From Cristatella mucedo (lineage: Eukaryota; Bryozoa; Phylactolaemata; Cristatellidae): 64,000 nucleotides of DNA. Made by a program: the position numbers and the translations under genes. Of the stretch, positions 38,827 through 47,700 are shown piece after piece. A model generated the notes under the pieces. That model saw only the letters and a list, made by a program, of their open reading frames with translations, was not told the DNA's origin and ran no database searches. Every line of letters starts with the position of its first letter. The stretch's first letter is position 1. The DNA lies in contig WPIO01000028.1 in NCBI GenBank assembly GCA_009760855.2, positions 1,736,001-1,800,000 on the forward strand, in the 5' to 3' direction.

Positions 38827-41800
38827 TCACTTGATAAAGCGCCCTCAGAGAACTCAATCTCTCTCTAGGTGCTTTACATTTGCTTTAATGTGAAATGCAA
38901 TTGAATGGTAAGTAAGATCGTGCTTGAAAAACAAACGAGATGAATAATATGGTTACGGGTGACATGCACAGGGTCAGCATGCAAATGTGGTTGGTGGCAG
39001 CATGCACAGTGTCAGCACGCATAAGCACATCAAGGACGAATCACAGGGACCCACTAAATGCTGCCCTAAATAGGTGTGTTTCTAAGTTCCTTTTAAATGT
39101 GGTCAGGTCAGGGGATGTTTTGACGCAGGTCGGGAGGGAGTTCCAGGCTTTGGGAGCATATGAACTAAATGGGTGACCACTTTGGTATGCTGTGAGTTGC
39201 TGACAATCACTTGGAATTCCAGGCTGCAGATTCAGGCACGGTTCCTGCATAAATGCTGAAATCTAAAATCCATGCTTTTATCTGTTTGCAATGTCAGTGT
39301 GCTTCCAAATGTCACTGCCGACGGCAACACAGCTCATCCTGGGATGAGCAGCAATCAGCTGATCCTATGGCTCATTGTTCATACTCTCCATCCTTGCATC
39401 ATGGCCATCCTCGGGATACCTAATGATGGCCATGATGCAGAGGATGGGAAAGAAGGTTGAGGATAGTGAGGATGAGCTCATCCCCAAGCGTTACTGGGCG
39501 CACTAAGTAATATCCACAATCATATGTAGCATCTTCAAGCATCATTGAGTTAATCGATAACACCCAATGCGGGCTAGAGGATGATGACAGTTGGTTGGCC
39601 CTGGTCAACCCCATAATCCTAATTCGCATTATCATTCCGGCCAAGGTTTCTATGGTGGAGAATGCTACGGGGTGCTACGCATAAATCGTGTAATCATTCT
39701 GACCAAGACCTTCGTATGCATGAACTGCATCACTATCATCATTGTTCACGCGTATCATGGATTGGCCAGCTGCTTGCAGTGGGCCCTGGCCAGGGAAACC
39801 CGCTGTTATCATCCTCCCCCACGCATTGGGTGGTATCGAGTAAACCCAATGATGCTTAAGGATGCTACATATGATTGTGGGTATTATTTAGTATGCCCAA
39901 TAATGCTCGAGGATGTGTTCATCCTTACCATCCTCTGTATTTTTCGCATCCTCCCTTCTGTAGCCTTTGTATTGTGGCCATCCTTGGGTATCCCGCAGGT
40001 GGCCTTGATCTTCCCCATCCTTCCCAGCAATGCAGGCAACATGAATCACCCCGTGTGCGTAAAGAATATAGAGTATTAGTTATTTGGAATTAACTAGTAA
40101 GCGCAGGGATAGCGAAGGATCACGCCCAATAATACGTAGTACTCTTTGCTTAGAATTTACGAATAATTTGAGAGGATGGGGAATGATTACAGGCAACAGT
40201 ATCGAGCGAGAGAATGGGAAAGAAAGTATGTTGACCTGCAGCATCGTTGGAGTGTGTTTGCTGCGCTTCAGATACAGGCAAGTGTCATGTCTTCCCCACA
40301 TGAGCCAGTATATGATGCTAGCATTCATAGCAAGTTTGTGCAAGATCTACAATAGATGATGATGATAAGCAAGTTATATATTCTTAAGTCTCCTCCCATA
40401 AGTCTTTGCATGCTGCTGCCTGACTCCCTTTTACAGGATGTTGAGTCTATCGGCTTATTAAGCCATCCACCATAAATGCCTCTATGTAGGAATGTGTACA
40501 ACTTGTTGGCTGGTTTCTATGGATTTGCTTCACAACGTTAAGATGTCAGAGGTTTTCCTTTCTGCGACTGATGTTAGAGATTAAAAAAATACTAGCTGAT
40601 CGAACAGCCTCCTTTTGTATAGCGACAGAAGAACCTTTACGGCTATCACCACCGCTTGCAGTGGCGATAAAGGATCGCCCACCACAGGATTCGAACCCAC
40701 GACCTCGGGTCGGAGGTCGTGAAAAGCAACCGCCTTACCTAGTGAGCCATTACGACTCAGATTGCTTTGTAAATCTTGGCTATTCTGTTGGCATTTAAGG
40801 GGGGTCGACAAGAATCTCGTCTTAATTCTTCAAAGCTTAGGCATTCGATAAACCATTCCCACATTGCCTGCCACGATTCAGTGTGACCACTAAATTCACA
40901 ATTACTAGTATCACATTTTGTATTAGCTAGTATGGGGTTACCAACGGTGCTTCCTGACTTGTCAGTGGTAGACGTTAGGAATCCTGTAGACGTTAGGAAT
41001 CCTGTAGACGTGCGTGAATCCATGCCAGAAAGGTGTCAACTTAACATGACCAATGCTACGATGCATTCGACTGACTGAGATGGTGGAGGTTGCAGTTTTT
41101 CCATCCTCTGCCGGAATTAAAAAAAAGCCGGTACCAAGGATGCCTCCCCCAAAGCTGTGCCGATTCAGCTTAAAATTGTACTGACGTCTGCATATAGCGA
41201 TTTTTGGCTTGCTGTATTTTAATACTAAATTTGAAATTTGATAGATCAGTCAATCGCTACCACACCGAGTGTGTGGCAGTACAGCTGGATCCTTCTGGCC
41301 CAGCATTTACCGGCCGATGTGACCCAGCTTTTACGAATGTTTATAATAATATGATGGGTCTAAATAGATTGTTATGTTTTAGTGCATATTGGAGCATCTC
41401 ATTTTGAAATAGATCGGTATAAGTACTTGATCCTAGTCGGTAAGCAATAAAAATCTCCCCTTATTTTGGATAGATCTGTGCAACCACTTTCTCGAGTTAG
41501 ACACAAAAGAGCATATCGCATAGTTTCAGAGCTACCAATAGCCTAGACCCTTCAATGCGAATTTATGGAAAGTAGTCTTTTCTGAGATTAAAACAACCTT
41601 CACAAGAGAAGTTTGTAATGTACTTGTATAGCAACACCAAGAGAACTCAATCTCTTTCTAGGCACTTTACATTTTACACTACTATCGTTTTTTCACCCAC
41701 TTATGACCGTTGGGGAGAGTATAAAAAGTCATTTTGTTTTCTCGGTACTTTTCGGGAGCTTATCGTACTCCCAGTCGTTGATTGTCGTGATGGAAAGAAT

Positions 41801-44162
41801 ATCTCAAGCTCCATTCAAAGTGGACAAGCATGGGAAAAGAACGTTTTTATCACGAAATTGGAATCTTAGTTCGATGTTGTTTCCCAAGATGCTTTGCGTC
41901 TTAATGCAGAAGAAGGATCGTGATTATTTCTTGGAGTAGAGGGAGAAAAAAGCAAGAGGTACATGACAAGCTAACCAAGAAAGTGTGTCGAGTAACATAA
42001 GAGATGTAGTGACTCAAAATAGGAAATAGAAATTGATTCATGAAAGGATTATTTGATTGGTGCATTTGGCTTACCCTTCCCAATTCACGTAAGGATCAAA
42101 AGGCGAAGCACCGGAGATGGCATGAGAGAATTGCCTGCGTGAATATGACAGCCAGAGGAAGGCAGCTAATGGACAAATCAGAGATGTCATAACAGAAGTG
42201 TCCTCTTTTTGGCAAGCATTGGTACAAAAATCTGGGTTTTTTAATCGTCCTTGGTTCTGTGCTGTGACCAGTAGCTTGTGAATAATATGTGTGTCTCCAC
42301 ACCAGCCAGTAGTTTCTTCATGTGACGTAGCAGCATTTTCTAAGAGTTTAGTCGAATGTGTAATTACTTGAGGATGCAGAGCCATTTTTACACATTTCAA
42401 GAATAGAAAGCTAGAGACAGCATCCCAACCGACTTTCTTCGGTCACAGAGAGAACTATCCTGGCCTACATTGCTTTGATGCATGCCTTCACATTCTTTCA
42501 GGCCTGCTATGAACTGCCTCTGGGCTTCTTTTCTCAGGCCCGAGCTGTTGTCATGCATGTAATAACGTTTTTAGGCTGCTGCCTTTGTGGGCTCGGTTTA
42601 AGACATTGACAACCCTACTGAATTTTTTTTTCATTTGCATAGCACTCTAAAAGAACCTAATCTCTATTAAGGCGCTTCACATGCCAAAGAGCTCGAGCCG
42701 ACTACCTCGGGGCAAAAGCCTTACCCAATGGGCCAAACAAGCCCAGCATGTTGCATGTATACGCTGATAAACCACAGTGTCAACTGCTTTTCGGCTCTAG
42801 TCGATAAGTAGACCTGGAAGCAGTTTGTGCACTAGTGTTGTGGAAGATTTGGGAATGATGGATGGATGCACTGGCCTGCTCATCTCAGAAGCAGCATGCA
42901 TACTCAGGAGTGGGCTATGCTCGCGTTGTTGCCAGCCTGTAGTCAGTAGTATGTTCTCAACCAGAGCATAGCAGTAACAGTCGTGTGTATGTCAGGTCTG
43001 CCTCTTTCATTAGTTGCCATGAGTGCAGTTAATTGCTTGACAAAAGCATTTGTGGAAACAATGGATGCTATCGAGTGTGTGCAAACTTCATTTAAAAAGA
43101 AACTAAAAACGCACTCATGTATCACAGCATTTCATGAGTCTATGTGATTCGTCCTTTATGTGCTTATGGGCGCTGACACTGTGCATGCTGCCACAAACCA
43201 TACTTGCATGCTGACCCTGTGCATGTCACCCATAGCCATGTTACTTTTGTTGGTTATGAGCATGCTACCACTAACCATTCGATCGCACATACTTAGCAGC
43301 AAATGTGGTGACTTGAAATAGATTCGAATACTCTAAGGGTACTATATTAAATTTATTACCATCGATATATTATTGTACTAAAACAGCCTGAAACGACTGA
43401 CTCACCGATGCTAGGAGGAATGTTGCAAGCTACGGCAGTTTTTATTGCCTGACCACAGATGTATGTGTAATTCATTTGTACCTTACCTCTGGGCCAAACC
43501 AGGTCTCAGTAAATATCGCATGACCCTTGTCGTTGAGACTGCAATTACACTAGGGGGCACCTGTAGGCTTTTTTCAGCCTACCTATGTCACCCCCTTCAC
43601 GACTGTAAACCAGTCTTGGGTACTGACGATGCCCCCCCCCCCCCCTGGAGAGCAAGGCACTGGGGAGGGGTCCGTGACGGTAGCTGCTGAGTGGTCTCGT
43701 GACGTGCGCAACTCAAACGAGCCGTGGCCTTGCAAGTAGTATTCTGCCTAACCAACCGTTCTTTCATGTCTTGAGTGCACTCGCTCACGGTTGGGGGCAC
43801 ACTGCGCAAAGCAGCACCGGCTCAACTCACTCGCTCCTCTCTCGGGGGGGGGGGAGGCATATTAGGCTGGTCCGCCTAGTGCAATGCCCTGCAAGCGAGC
43901 GCTTCAGTCGCCATGACTCTTGCCTGAGGCCCCCTCCCGGGCATGGTTCGGACTCGCTGTGGCGCTGGGGGCGGGCAGCTGCTGGCGACCGGTCAGACCA
44001 AGTCGTGCTGTCGCGTTTCAGGTCCGCGCCCTCAGGGTGCAGATCTTGCCGCACGAGAGCTCGGAGCTGGCTCACGGCAACAAGCGACGGCTGTATGTGC
44101 TTCTCTCGCTCGCGATAGCGCAGCCCGTTTTCATGAGCTGGCTCACGTTTCGACTCGTCTAA
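26436..44162 (+). CDS. YIF1: YIF1, Yip1-interacting factor homolog (nine coding exons, complete)
   Basis: Exons: 26436-26463, 26807-26920, 27051-27217, 31343-31447, 33282-33360, 33530-33587, 36361-36516, 38466-38559, 44022-44162. All introns are GT-AG with consistent phases, giving 313 residues plus stop (human YIF1B is 314). Residues 1-78 are a cytosolic Pro/Gly/Arg-rich tail. The family signature follows at 80-103 ([19 protein letters not shown]) and 104-138 ([19 protein letters not shown]), then [19 protein letters not shown] at 146-164. Hydrophobic segments lie at about 166-183, 192-217, 237-267 and 290-311, ending SWLTFRLV. In known animals YIF1 with YIPF5/Yip1 is an ER-Golgi membrane protein needed for COPII traffic and Golgi structure. 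A or B paralogue cannot be decided. Confidence 0.96.
26807..26920 (+). CDS. YIF1: YIF1 coding exon 2
   Basis: [20 protein letters not shown] then [17 protein letters not shown]; acceptor TTGTAG after a CTT-rich tract, donor GTAAGA. The LF-D-(T/V)S motif matches the family's LFDDTS. Confidence 0.93.
27051..27217 (+). CDS. YIF1: YIF1 coding exon 3
   Basis: Pro-rich linker, then [20 protein letters not shown] and GREYVEKN; acceptor TATAG, donor GTAGGT. Carries the most diagnostic YIF1 motif. Confidence 0.96.
28093..28200 (-). mobile_element. SINE1 3' fragment
   Basis: On the minus strand, GCAATCCTTTATTGCCCACTAC, AAGTGGTGATCATAGCGACTA and TGACTCAGCTGACTC match the body and 3' end of SINE1. The tRNA head is absent. 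Confidence 0.7.
28250..30105 (+). mobile_element. LINE B copy, heavily decayed, in YIF1 intron 3
   Basis: Starts with [17 protein letters not shown]...[24 protein letters not shown], which matches the endonuclease/RT linker of the 61-64 kb LINE B. Later fragments: YYPVSLLP at 28870, [15 protein letters not shown] at 28975-29015 (SGFKRQHSTEIALLRV in the better copy), [13 protein letters not shown] at 29507, and [24 protein letters not shown] at 29965-30035. Same strand as YIF1. A SINE1 3' piece interrupts it at 29548. Confidence 0.8.
29548..29620 (+). mobile_element. SINE1 3' piece nested in LINE B
   Basis: CCTTTAAGGCTATTCTGCTG, CTATACAAAAAGAGGCCGTT and AAATCAGCGAGTA match the SINE1 3' end; the flanks are LINE B sequence. 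Confidence 0.7.
30108..30240 (+). mobile_element. LINE A-like fragment
   Basis: Reads [33 protein letters not shown], matching [37 protein letters not shown]. Short and frameshifted. Confidence 0.6.
30241..31002. other. Unassigned part of YIF1 intron 3
   Basis: GC-rich around 30200-30450 with overlapping frames on both strands that have no known domain. Repeated word AGTG/CTGG composition only; no element identified. Confidence 0.4.
31003..31078 (+). mobile_element. Isolated LINE A tail
   Basis: GAGTGCCTAAAAAGAGGCTTAATT, CCTAAAGGTGCTCTACAAGTGCC and (ATT)4. A decayed, very short insertion. Confidence 0.7.
31343..31447 (+). CDS. YIF1: YIF1 coding exon 4
   Basis: [20 protein letters not shown] then [15 protein letters not shown]; acceptor TTTTTCAG, donor GTTAGC. 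That donor is weaker than the GTRAGT consensus, and a SINE1 copy begins only about 35 bp downstream. Confidence 0.96.
31481..31618 (+). mobile_element. SINE1 with internal deletion, next to YIF1 exon 4
   Basis: Head GCCGTGATGGCACACTAGGTAA (A box), CACGGGTTCGAATA (B box at about 31540), then a deletion of the GGGCGATCC body, GTGATAGCCGTAAACGCTC, CTGTCGCTAGACCAG and ATTAAATCAGCTAGTATT. Confidence 0.85.
31619..32079. other. Unassigned part of YIF1 intron 4
   Basis: No recognised element or frame. Confidence 0.45.
32080..32236 (+). mobile_element. LINE A ORF end fragment
   Basis: [51 protein letters not shown] stop. One open frame of 65 codons; lacks the 3' UTR and hairpin, so it was cut by deletion after insertion or is a chimeric copy. 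Confidence 0.85.
32237..33281. other. Unassigned part of YIF1 intron 4
   Basis: Holds a 131-codon frame (32294-32689) and overlapping 88-, 79- and 114-codon frames on both strands, all without recognisable domains. GC content is high, which lengthens chance frames. A repeated phrase, GAGTTTGAGCGGTCGCA..., occurs twice near 32588-32620. Confidence 0.4.
33282..33360 (+). CDS. YIF1: YIF1 coding exon 5
   Basis: [20 protein letters not shown] then PDLYIP and one base; acceptor CTGTAG after a CTCT tract, donor GTAAGG. Confidence 0.96.
33530..33587 (+). CDS. YIF1: YIF1 coding exon 6 (58 bp micro-size exon)
   Basis: Split Val, [18 protein letters not shown] and a split Arg; acceptor TTCTAG, donor GTAAGA. 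It encodes the first membrane segment and is far too short for simple ORF search; phase and homology to AMAFITYVLVAGLALGTQDR fix it. Confidence 0.93.
33640..34545 (+). mobile_element. LINE B 3' part in YIF1 intron 6
   Basis: Segments in order: LGDLALLL (33668), [14 protein letters not shown] (33875-33920), [16 protein letters not shown] (34000-34050), [13 protein letters not shown]-like (34210-34250), LCWV-like [17 protein letters not shown] (34375-34435), and the terminal CTTGGTTGAGTTGCAGACAG, AGATGCATTGCATTAGATTAC, ATTGCATGTCC. The 3' end repeats of ATTGC/ATTAC are typical of LINE B here. Confidence 0.8.
34780..35482 (+). mobile_element. LINE A copy, 5'-truncated but open
   Basis: A single 158-codon frame (34766-35242) reads [60 protein letters not shown] and onward to [11 protein letters not shown] stop. 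3' UTR, hairpin (AAAGCGCCTAGAAAGAGATTAAG / TTCTCTGAGGGCGCTTT) and (ATT)n follow. The intact frame suggests a young insertion. Same strand as YIF1, intron 6. Confidence 0.93.
35555..35770 (-). mobile_element. Decayed LINE reverse-transcriptase fragment
   Basis: Plus-strand words ATTGCCATCTAAGTG, AATGCCAGGAATGAATGC, ATCAAAGCACAGG and CATAAATTGTAAACG match the relics at 2410-2600 and 6600-6830, the motif C/D part of the reverse transcriptase. Confidence 0.55.
35771..36360. other. Unassigned part of YIF1 intron 6
   Basis: No recognised element. Confidence 0.45.
36361..36516 (+). CDS. YIF1: YIF1 coding exon 7
   Basis: [40 protein letters not shown] and [11 protein letters not shown]; acceptor ATTCAG, donor GTGAGC. 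Contains the second membrane segment and the loop before the third. Confidence 0.95.
36849..36979. repeat. (TG)n / TGTGCG microsatellite
   Basis: Imperfect TG/CG repeats with a pure (TG) core at about 36930-36960, in YIF1 intron 7. Frames over it (VCVCVCV) are artefacts. Confidence 0.93.
36980..38465. other. Unassigned part of YIF1 intron 7
   Basis: No LINE tail or SINE seen. Several 60-116-codon frames on either strand have no recognisable domain. Confidence 0.45.
38466..38559 (+). CDS. YIF1: YIF1 coding exon 8
   Basis: Split Gly, [31 protein letters not shown]; acceptor TTTGCAG, donor GTAATT. Two hydrophobic stretches joined by GKFGY, matching FGKIGYYLVLGW in human YIF1B. Confidence 0.94.
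38788..39176 (-). mobile_element. LINE A 3' end with long (ATT)n
   Basis: The minus strand reads [40 protein letters not shown] stop (39055), then 3' UTR, hairpin and a 12-unit (ATT) tail (38788-38825). The 5' part is missing. Antisense to YIF1, intron 8. Confidence 0.9.
39400..40022. repeat. Long imperfect inverted repeat (foldback)
   Basis: The left arm (about 39400-39612), reverse-complemented, aligns with the right arm (about 39790-40022). Shared words in order: CAATGATGCTT.A.GATGCTAC, ATATGATTGTGG.TATTA, TTAGT..GCCCA.TAA, GAGGATG..TTCATCCT.AC, ATCCTC.G and GGTATCCCG. Arms are about 210-230 bp and roughly three quarters identical, with a 180-bp spacer. A transcript of YIF1 intron 8 could fold into a long hairpin here. 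It could be a foldback transposon or two inverted copies of one repeat; the 162-codon frame across it has no known domain. Confidence 0.8.
40589..40760 (-). mobile_element. SINE1, near complete
   Basis: On the minus strand: CGTAATGGCTCACTAGGTAAG (A box), TCGTGGGTTCGAATCCTG (B box), GGGCGATCCTTTATCGCCAC, GGTGATAGCCGTAAAGG, CTGTCGCTATACAAAAGGAGG and TCGATCAGCTAGTATT. Antisense in YIF1 intron 8. Confidence 0.9.
40968..41010. repeat. Short tandem repeat, ~18-bp unit
   Basis: GTAGACGTTAGGAATCCT occurs two full times, with a third partial copy. It lies in an 88-codon minus-strand frame (40757-41023) whose N-terminal (STGFLT)n run comes from the repeat; that frame is otherwise unrecognised. Confidence 0.8.
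41011..42619. other. Part of YIF1 intron 8, mostly unassigned
   Basis: Contains one short LINE A tail (41628-41690). The overlapping frames at 41618-41939 (+) and 42071-42400 (−) have no recognised domain. Confidence 0.4.
41628..41690 (-). mobile_element. LINE A tail fragment
   Basis: Minus strand GTAAAGTGCCTAGAAAGAGATT followed by GAGTTCTCTTGG. Only the proximal stem and loop remain. Confidence 0.65.
42620..42755 (-). mobile_element. SINE2: tRNA-like head joined to LINE A-type tail
   Basis: On the minus strand: TTTGGCCCATTGGGTAAGGC (A-box-like), TTTTGCCCCGAGGTAGTCGG, CTCGAGC, then TGTGAAGCGCCTTAATAGAGA, TTAGGTTCTTTTAGAGTGCTA and a short A/T tail. The second half is the LINE A hairpin tail, slightly diverged. 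This head-tail structure is that of a SINE mobilised by a partner LINE. Confidence 0.7.
43075..43372 (+). mobile_element. LINE A 3' end
   Basis: [20 protein letters not shown] stop, then TGTGATTCGTCCTTTATGTG, the usual 3' UTR words (CTGACCCTGTGCATGTCACC) and a diverged tail (GTGACTTGAAATAGATTCG, ACTCTAAGGGTACTATATTA). Sense strand in YIF1 intron 8. Confidence 0.8.
43373..44021. other. GC-rich end of YIF1 intron 8
   Basis: Carries a C13-14 run (43632) and a G9-10 run (43845). Long overlapping frames here reflect GC content. No element recognised. Confidence 0.5.
44022..44162 (+). CDS. YIF1: YIF1 coding exon 9 (last)
   Basis: [46 protein letters not shown], stop TAA at 44160. Acceptor CGTTTCAG. 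The codons are GC-rich, like the surrounding 43800-44400 stretch. No AATAAA lies close downstream; the nearest seen is at 44741, inside the convergent NAA30 gene. Confidence 0.95.
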   Translation, partial: VRALRVQILPHESSELAHGNKRRLYVLLSLAIAQPVFMSWLTFRLV

Positions 44163-44593
44163 CGTCGCCCAGAGATGGATGGATAGACGGATGAGAGGCA
44201 GCACGAAGCGTGCACGTGACGGGGAAGCGTGGTCAGAAGCGCATGCCGATGCCCCCTCGGCCGCTCTGCTAGCAGACGACACTGTCGCCGCAAGGGCGGT
44301 CCGCTCAGCCGAGCAGGCGACATTGGCAGCATTGACGGCAGGCGCCTGGGCGAAGGGTATTTCACTGCCCATTGGACAAGTGATGGCCTGCCAATGTGCT
44401 GTTCTCTGCGAGTGTCTTTCCGGGCAGCACGATTGCCCCCGCACAGCTGCCGGCAGTTTTGCTCTTATTTATCAGCCGCGTAGCTAGCAGTTACGCCAAA
44501 TTCCATCTCGGCACAGCAGTCATTGTAAACTGGACTACGGACACGAACGCGCAGCAACAGGCAAAAACAAGTCAGTCTGTATTTGCACCAGCA
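44163..44593. other. Convergent intergenic region, YIF1 / NAA30 3' UTRs
   Basis: 431 bp lie between the YIF1 stop and the NAA30 stop. GC-rich, with overlapping frames on both strands that have no domain and are judged spurious. No canonical AATAAA was seen in sense for either gene within it (a minus-strand ATAAATA variant occurs at about 44465), so the 3' UTRs may overlap. Confidence 0.55.
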
Positions 44594-44731
44594 TCACCGG
44601 AGCCACAGCTTCAGTCTGAATGCATCGACGCCATTCAGATAGTACTTGAGCAGCCTTTTGTCTCGCACGAAGCCTAGATTTTCGTACAGCATCAGAGCGG
44701 CCTTGTTCGTAACCTCTGTTTCGAGAACAAC
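44594..44731 (-). CDS. NAA30: NAA30 coding exon 4 (last)
   Basis: [45 protein letters not shown], stop TGA. Acceptor ACTGCAG. Very close to the vertebrate C-terminus. Confidence 0.95.
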   Translation of the reverse strand, partial: VVLETEVTNKAALMLYENLGFVRDKRLLKYYLNGVDAFRLKLWLR

Positions 44732-47700
44732 CTGCAGTATAATAAAGCAGTGATGCCAAAAGGCTACCCACACATTCCGTCGAATTGGGCGTTAGCTGTG
44801 GTGGCAGGCCAGAGAGAGTGCACGGCAGAGTGAGAGAAAGAGCAGCAGCAGCAGAGAGCAGATGCAGCTTGCTGTCTCTAGCTGAGAACAAAAAACTTGA
44901 CAGTCGTGGAAAGAGCGATAGCAGGCAGCCGGGTGCGCCAAGCTCGTACACCAGGTGGTGGCTCTTTTAAATTCTACTGCCACACTTACCTCTTCGCATT
45001 CCTGTGCAATCATTGCATCTACAGCTACTTGCACCAGCTTAGATCCTGGAAAGAAATACCAGGGAAGGCTACGGGCCAAGCAAAAATCGATGCCTCGCAG
45101 AGCGCGCACGGCAGAAGCAAGCCACCGCTGTAGGAATCGCTCAGCCAGCTCGGTCACGTGCTATTGGGGCCCGACTCGGTGCCGGAATCACAGCAGAATC
45201 AGCTGCTCACCCATTTTCTTGCGCCTGTACTTCTCGTCGACGGCGAGCATAGCTATGTAGCCACGCTTGATAAGCCGCTTGTGAAGGTCCAGCTTGCAGA
45301 CTATTGCACCGACGTACTGGCCCTCGTGGACGGCCTGCAAAGGAGCCGTAGCGCTAGCAGTAGAGGAAGAGGCAGACCCAGCAGAGAAGGACGCGGACAA
45401 CAGGATGGCGACGTCCTGCTCAAGGAGCAAGGATCTCTTCCTCATTAGTAATAATAATAGCAATACATTGGTATAGCAACCTCGGAGAACTTAATCTCTT
45501 TCTAAGCACTTTACATTTGCTGCCAAGGAAGCACGATCGAATGGTTAGCGATAGCGTGCTCAATAAACAAGAATAACATGGTTGGGGTGACATGCACAAG
45601 GTCAGCATGCAAGTTTGGTTAGTGACAGCATGCACAGTGTCAGCATGCATGAGCACTATGCAAGGCTGCCCATCAGCCCCCTCCCCCCAGTGCCTCTGCA
45701 AGAGGCACTGGCAGGCCCCGGGCAGAAACGTTGAAATGGAGCTGGCCGGCATACCCACCCAAAATGAGTGAGATGCTAAGTGCAAAGGCACGACTTAACT
45801 CATTGCTTGCTGGGGCATGGCAAGTACTGAGCCGAAAGGTTCACCTGATGAACTGACATGCAAAACCTGTTTTTTGTGAATTAATTGATAAGGGACAAGA
45901 TATTTATCAATTACTATATGTTTGCATAGATATTTTAAGACTTCTTATTTATTAACATTATTCGAACTATTCACTGTGATGCAGCCTTAACGGAGGTACA
46001 GCAGAAAGGGATCAACAGGCATTTACATCTGCACACTACGCAGTAATAATAATCATAATATACTTGATAAAGTAACAGCCAGGCATCCCCCACAGGCACA
46101 AGGCATAGCCAGCCATCGGGGGGGGGGAGGGGGTTGATCGCGACTAGCGATGCTGATTTCCCTCCTCAACTACAGTATGTTGCAGGGACAGACATGACGT
46201 GACAGTCCGTGCAGTTATTGAAGACAGGTTCGACTGTCTACATAGTCATCTGTCTGGCACAGGATGGTAATAAACCAAGCATCGTTCGATGCACAAGTTC
46301 GATCAATAAAAATAAAGGCTGCCAAGGCCTTGGCTTGACCCCATCACTAATGCAGGGACATTTAAAGTGAATGTAGAGATTGGCTAATTCAGTACAGTAG
46401 CCTCATTTACAAGGCATCGAAAGGGCATCAGCGGCTTTAACCGGCTTGTAACAAGAAAGAAGGAATTGCCAGCCGCATGACTCGAACCAGCGATCCGGGC
46501 CGTGAGATGCTAGCTCCTTGCTCAGGGGAAACAAACAGGTGTACTCACTATTCATATGACCACTTGCAAGTATTTGTTTAACAAATGTCCCAACACTTGC
46601 ATGAAACTGATAATTACTGTTTCAAAATGCCTACCTACACACTTAAAAAATACAAGCTGATTCGACAGCCTCTATTGTATAGCGACAGAAGAGCCATTAC
46701 GACAGCGGTTCTCAACCAGTGGGTGGCAACCCCTTTGGGGGTCGAATGACCCTTTCACAGGCGGTCGCCGCAGACCACCACAAAACGTATTTCCACACTT
46801 TGCACAGAATAATTTTATGATTGGGGGTCGCCATAACATGAACTGTGTTAAAGGGTCGCAGCATTAGGAAAGTTGAGAACCGCTGTATTAGGAAGGTTGA
46901 GAACTGCCCTAGACGCTTGTAGTCATCATCGTCAGATAGAATGACTCACAGCACCACTTACACAAGACCAAACCCCCCTTTTCAGCCAGTCTCAGTAACG
47001 AAGACAACGTGGCTACACACATATGCAGAGGACAGACCCGGCTGCTAAGACAGTTGCTTTCGAACCTAGCTGAACTGCTGCATCAGTTTCAGCCTGTTCG
47101 CGCCCTCAGGTCATGTGTGGACAATAAATTAGCTGTCCGATTCCTCTGCTTAAAGACAGTTGGCAACAGAAGCTTTAGCTCTGCAGGTCCTAGACTGTGG
47201 AACTCGCTTCCACAATTCTTATGCAACGACAACTACTCTCCTACTGCCGACTATGGCACATCCTTTTCAACGGTCCTGAGCTGCTACTTCTATGCAACTC
47301 ATTACCTCAACTTCTCTCCTCACTCTTGCTATGCTTCCCACTTTCTCTTTGTTGTGTGAGACGAAGTCTGTTGGCTACCGAATGTGTACCGAAAGCTGCT
47401 TAGGCTGTGAGTGCGCTATACAAATCTCTCCTGCGTAACACCCACATGGTCTTTATGACTTTGTGGAGTTACAGACGGAGATACATTACATTTGTTAAGC
47501 GGGCAACAGTGTAATCCTGATCGAGGCCGATGCGATCACCTACAAGTGGCACGATAAGGGGCAACCGGAAAGCCGCTCCTTGCCGGCTAGCGCAAGGCAG
47601 AAGTATAAACTTATTGACATCAGCCACTGTCATAGCAGGCAGCCACCTATCCTCACACTTAATGGGAGAAGGCATAAAACCAATATCAGACAGATCACTG

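Noticed and set aside
39591-40079. 162-codon frame in YIF1 intron 8
   Set aside because: It crosses the inverted repeat at 39400-40022 and has no recognisable domain; it is better explained as repeat sequence.
43827-44444. 205-codon minus-strand frame opposite the last YIF1 exon
   Set aside because: GC-rich antisense shadow of YIF1 exon 9 and its 3' flank; no domain, and the plus-strand protein is clearly conserved.
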